Shown in pieces: positions 33,610 through 33,694 of a DNA stretch of 33,694 nt. Each line of letters starts with the position of its first letter. Positions within the stretch are counted from its first letter, which is position 1. The position numbers and the translations under genes are program-made. The stretch comes from a virus. The stretch spans positions 1 through 33,694 of the IMG/VR virus record IMGVR_UViG_3300030380_003967. One strand, given 5' to 3'. The notes under the pieces were generated by a model. It saw nothing but the letters and a program-made list of their open reading frames with translations, searched no databases and was not told the DNA's origin.

Positions 33610-33694
33610 TTAACCTCTTCCTTGACCACGATACTTCTTCTTTGCATTATTACGAGAAGTCGCGGATCTTAAAGTATATTGCGAGTTTCCTTGG
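33610..33694 (-). CDS. 3' end of an unknown gene, cut by window edge
   Basis: The last 27 codons before a TAA at 33612-33610, directly followed by the ATG of the SET gene at 33609. The product ends RNNAKKKYRGQGRG, a basic Arg/Lys/Gly-rich tail that could touch nucleic acid. The frame is open to the window edge. Too little is left to identify it. The zero-base spacing to the SET gene argues for one operon. Confidence 0.6.
   Translation of the reverse strand, partial: QGNSQYTLRSATSRNNAKKKYRGQGRG

Overview
The window is a late structural-gene segment of a T4-like myovirus of the marine type (cyanophage- or pelagiphage-like). The evidence is an ordered set of recognisable T4 baseplate and neck homologues: gp25, gp6, a gp7-position protein, gp8, gp13, gp14, gp15 and gp16. 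Several domains familiar from marine T4-likes but absent from T4 support this: a DUF4815-type protein, a YHYH-type domain in the gp7-position protein, and a DUF192-containing mosaic protein. The DNA is AT-rich. The host cannot be fixed from sequence alone; Prochlorococcus/Synechococcus or Pelagibacter-like hosts are all plausible.

Every gene I can support lies on the minus strand, so transcription runs from high to low coordinates. Only about 240 bp between the first and last gene is non-coding, and there is no gene-free stretch longer than 46 bp. In transcription order the layout is: the 3' end of an unknown gene at the right edge; a SET-domain protein; a 237-aa protein of unknown function; a 53-aa protein; gp25; gp6; a 4,071-aa gp7-position protein; gp8; a 2,558-aa DUF4815 structural protein; three small genes; gp13; gp14; gp15; gp16 (small terminase); a 681-aa coiled-coil fibre with a foldon-like motif; and a mosaic DUF192 protein cut by the left edge. 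The two giant genes fill about 59% of the window.

Together the products would build the baseplate wedge (25, 6, 7-like, 8, DUF4815 protein), the neck and tail completion (13, 14, 15), and start DNA packaging (16). One or more trimeric fibres would decorate the neck or baseplate. T4 genes 9, 11 and 12 have no recognisable counterpart between gp8 and gp13, and no recognisable gp10 is there either. The DUF4815 giant and small proteins occupy that place.

Three points stand out. First, the same short beta-rich modules recur inside gp14, gp15, gp8, the gp7-like giant and the DUF4815 giant. Second, exact ATAAATA (T4-late-promoter-like) elements occur in six short gaps, usually overlapping the stop codon of the gene before. 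Third, two genes are not standard T4 structural parts: a SET-domain methyltransferase-like gene and the DUF192/Cys-His mosaic protein. No tRNA, IS element, CRISPR array or intron was seen.
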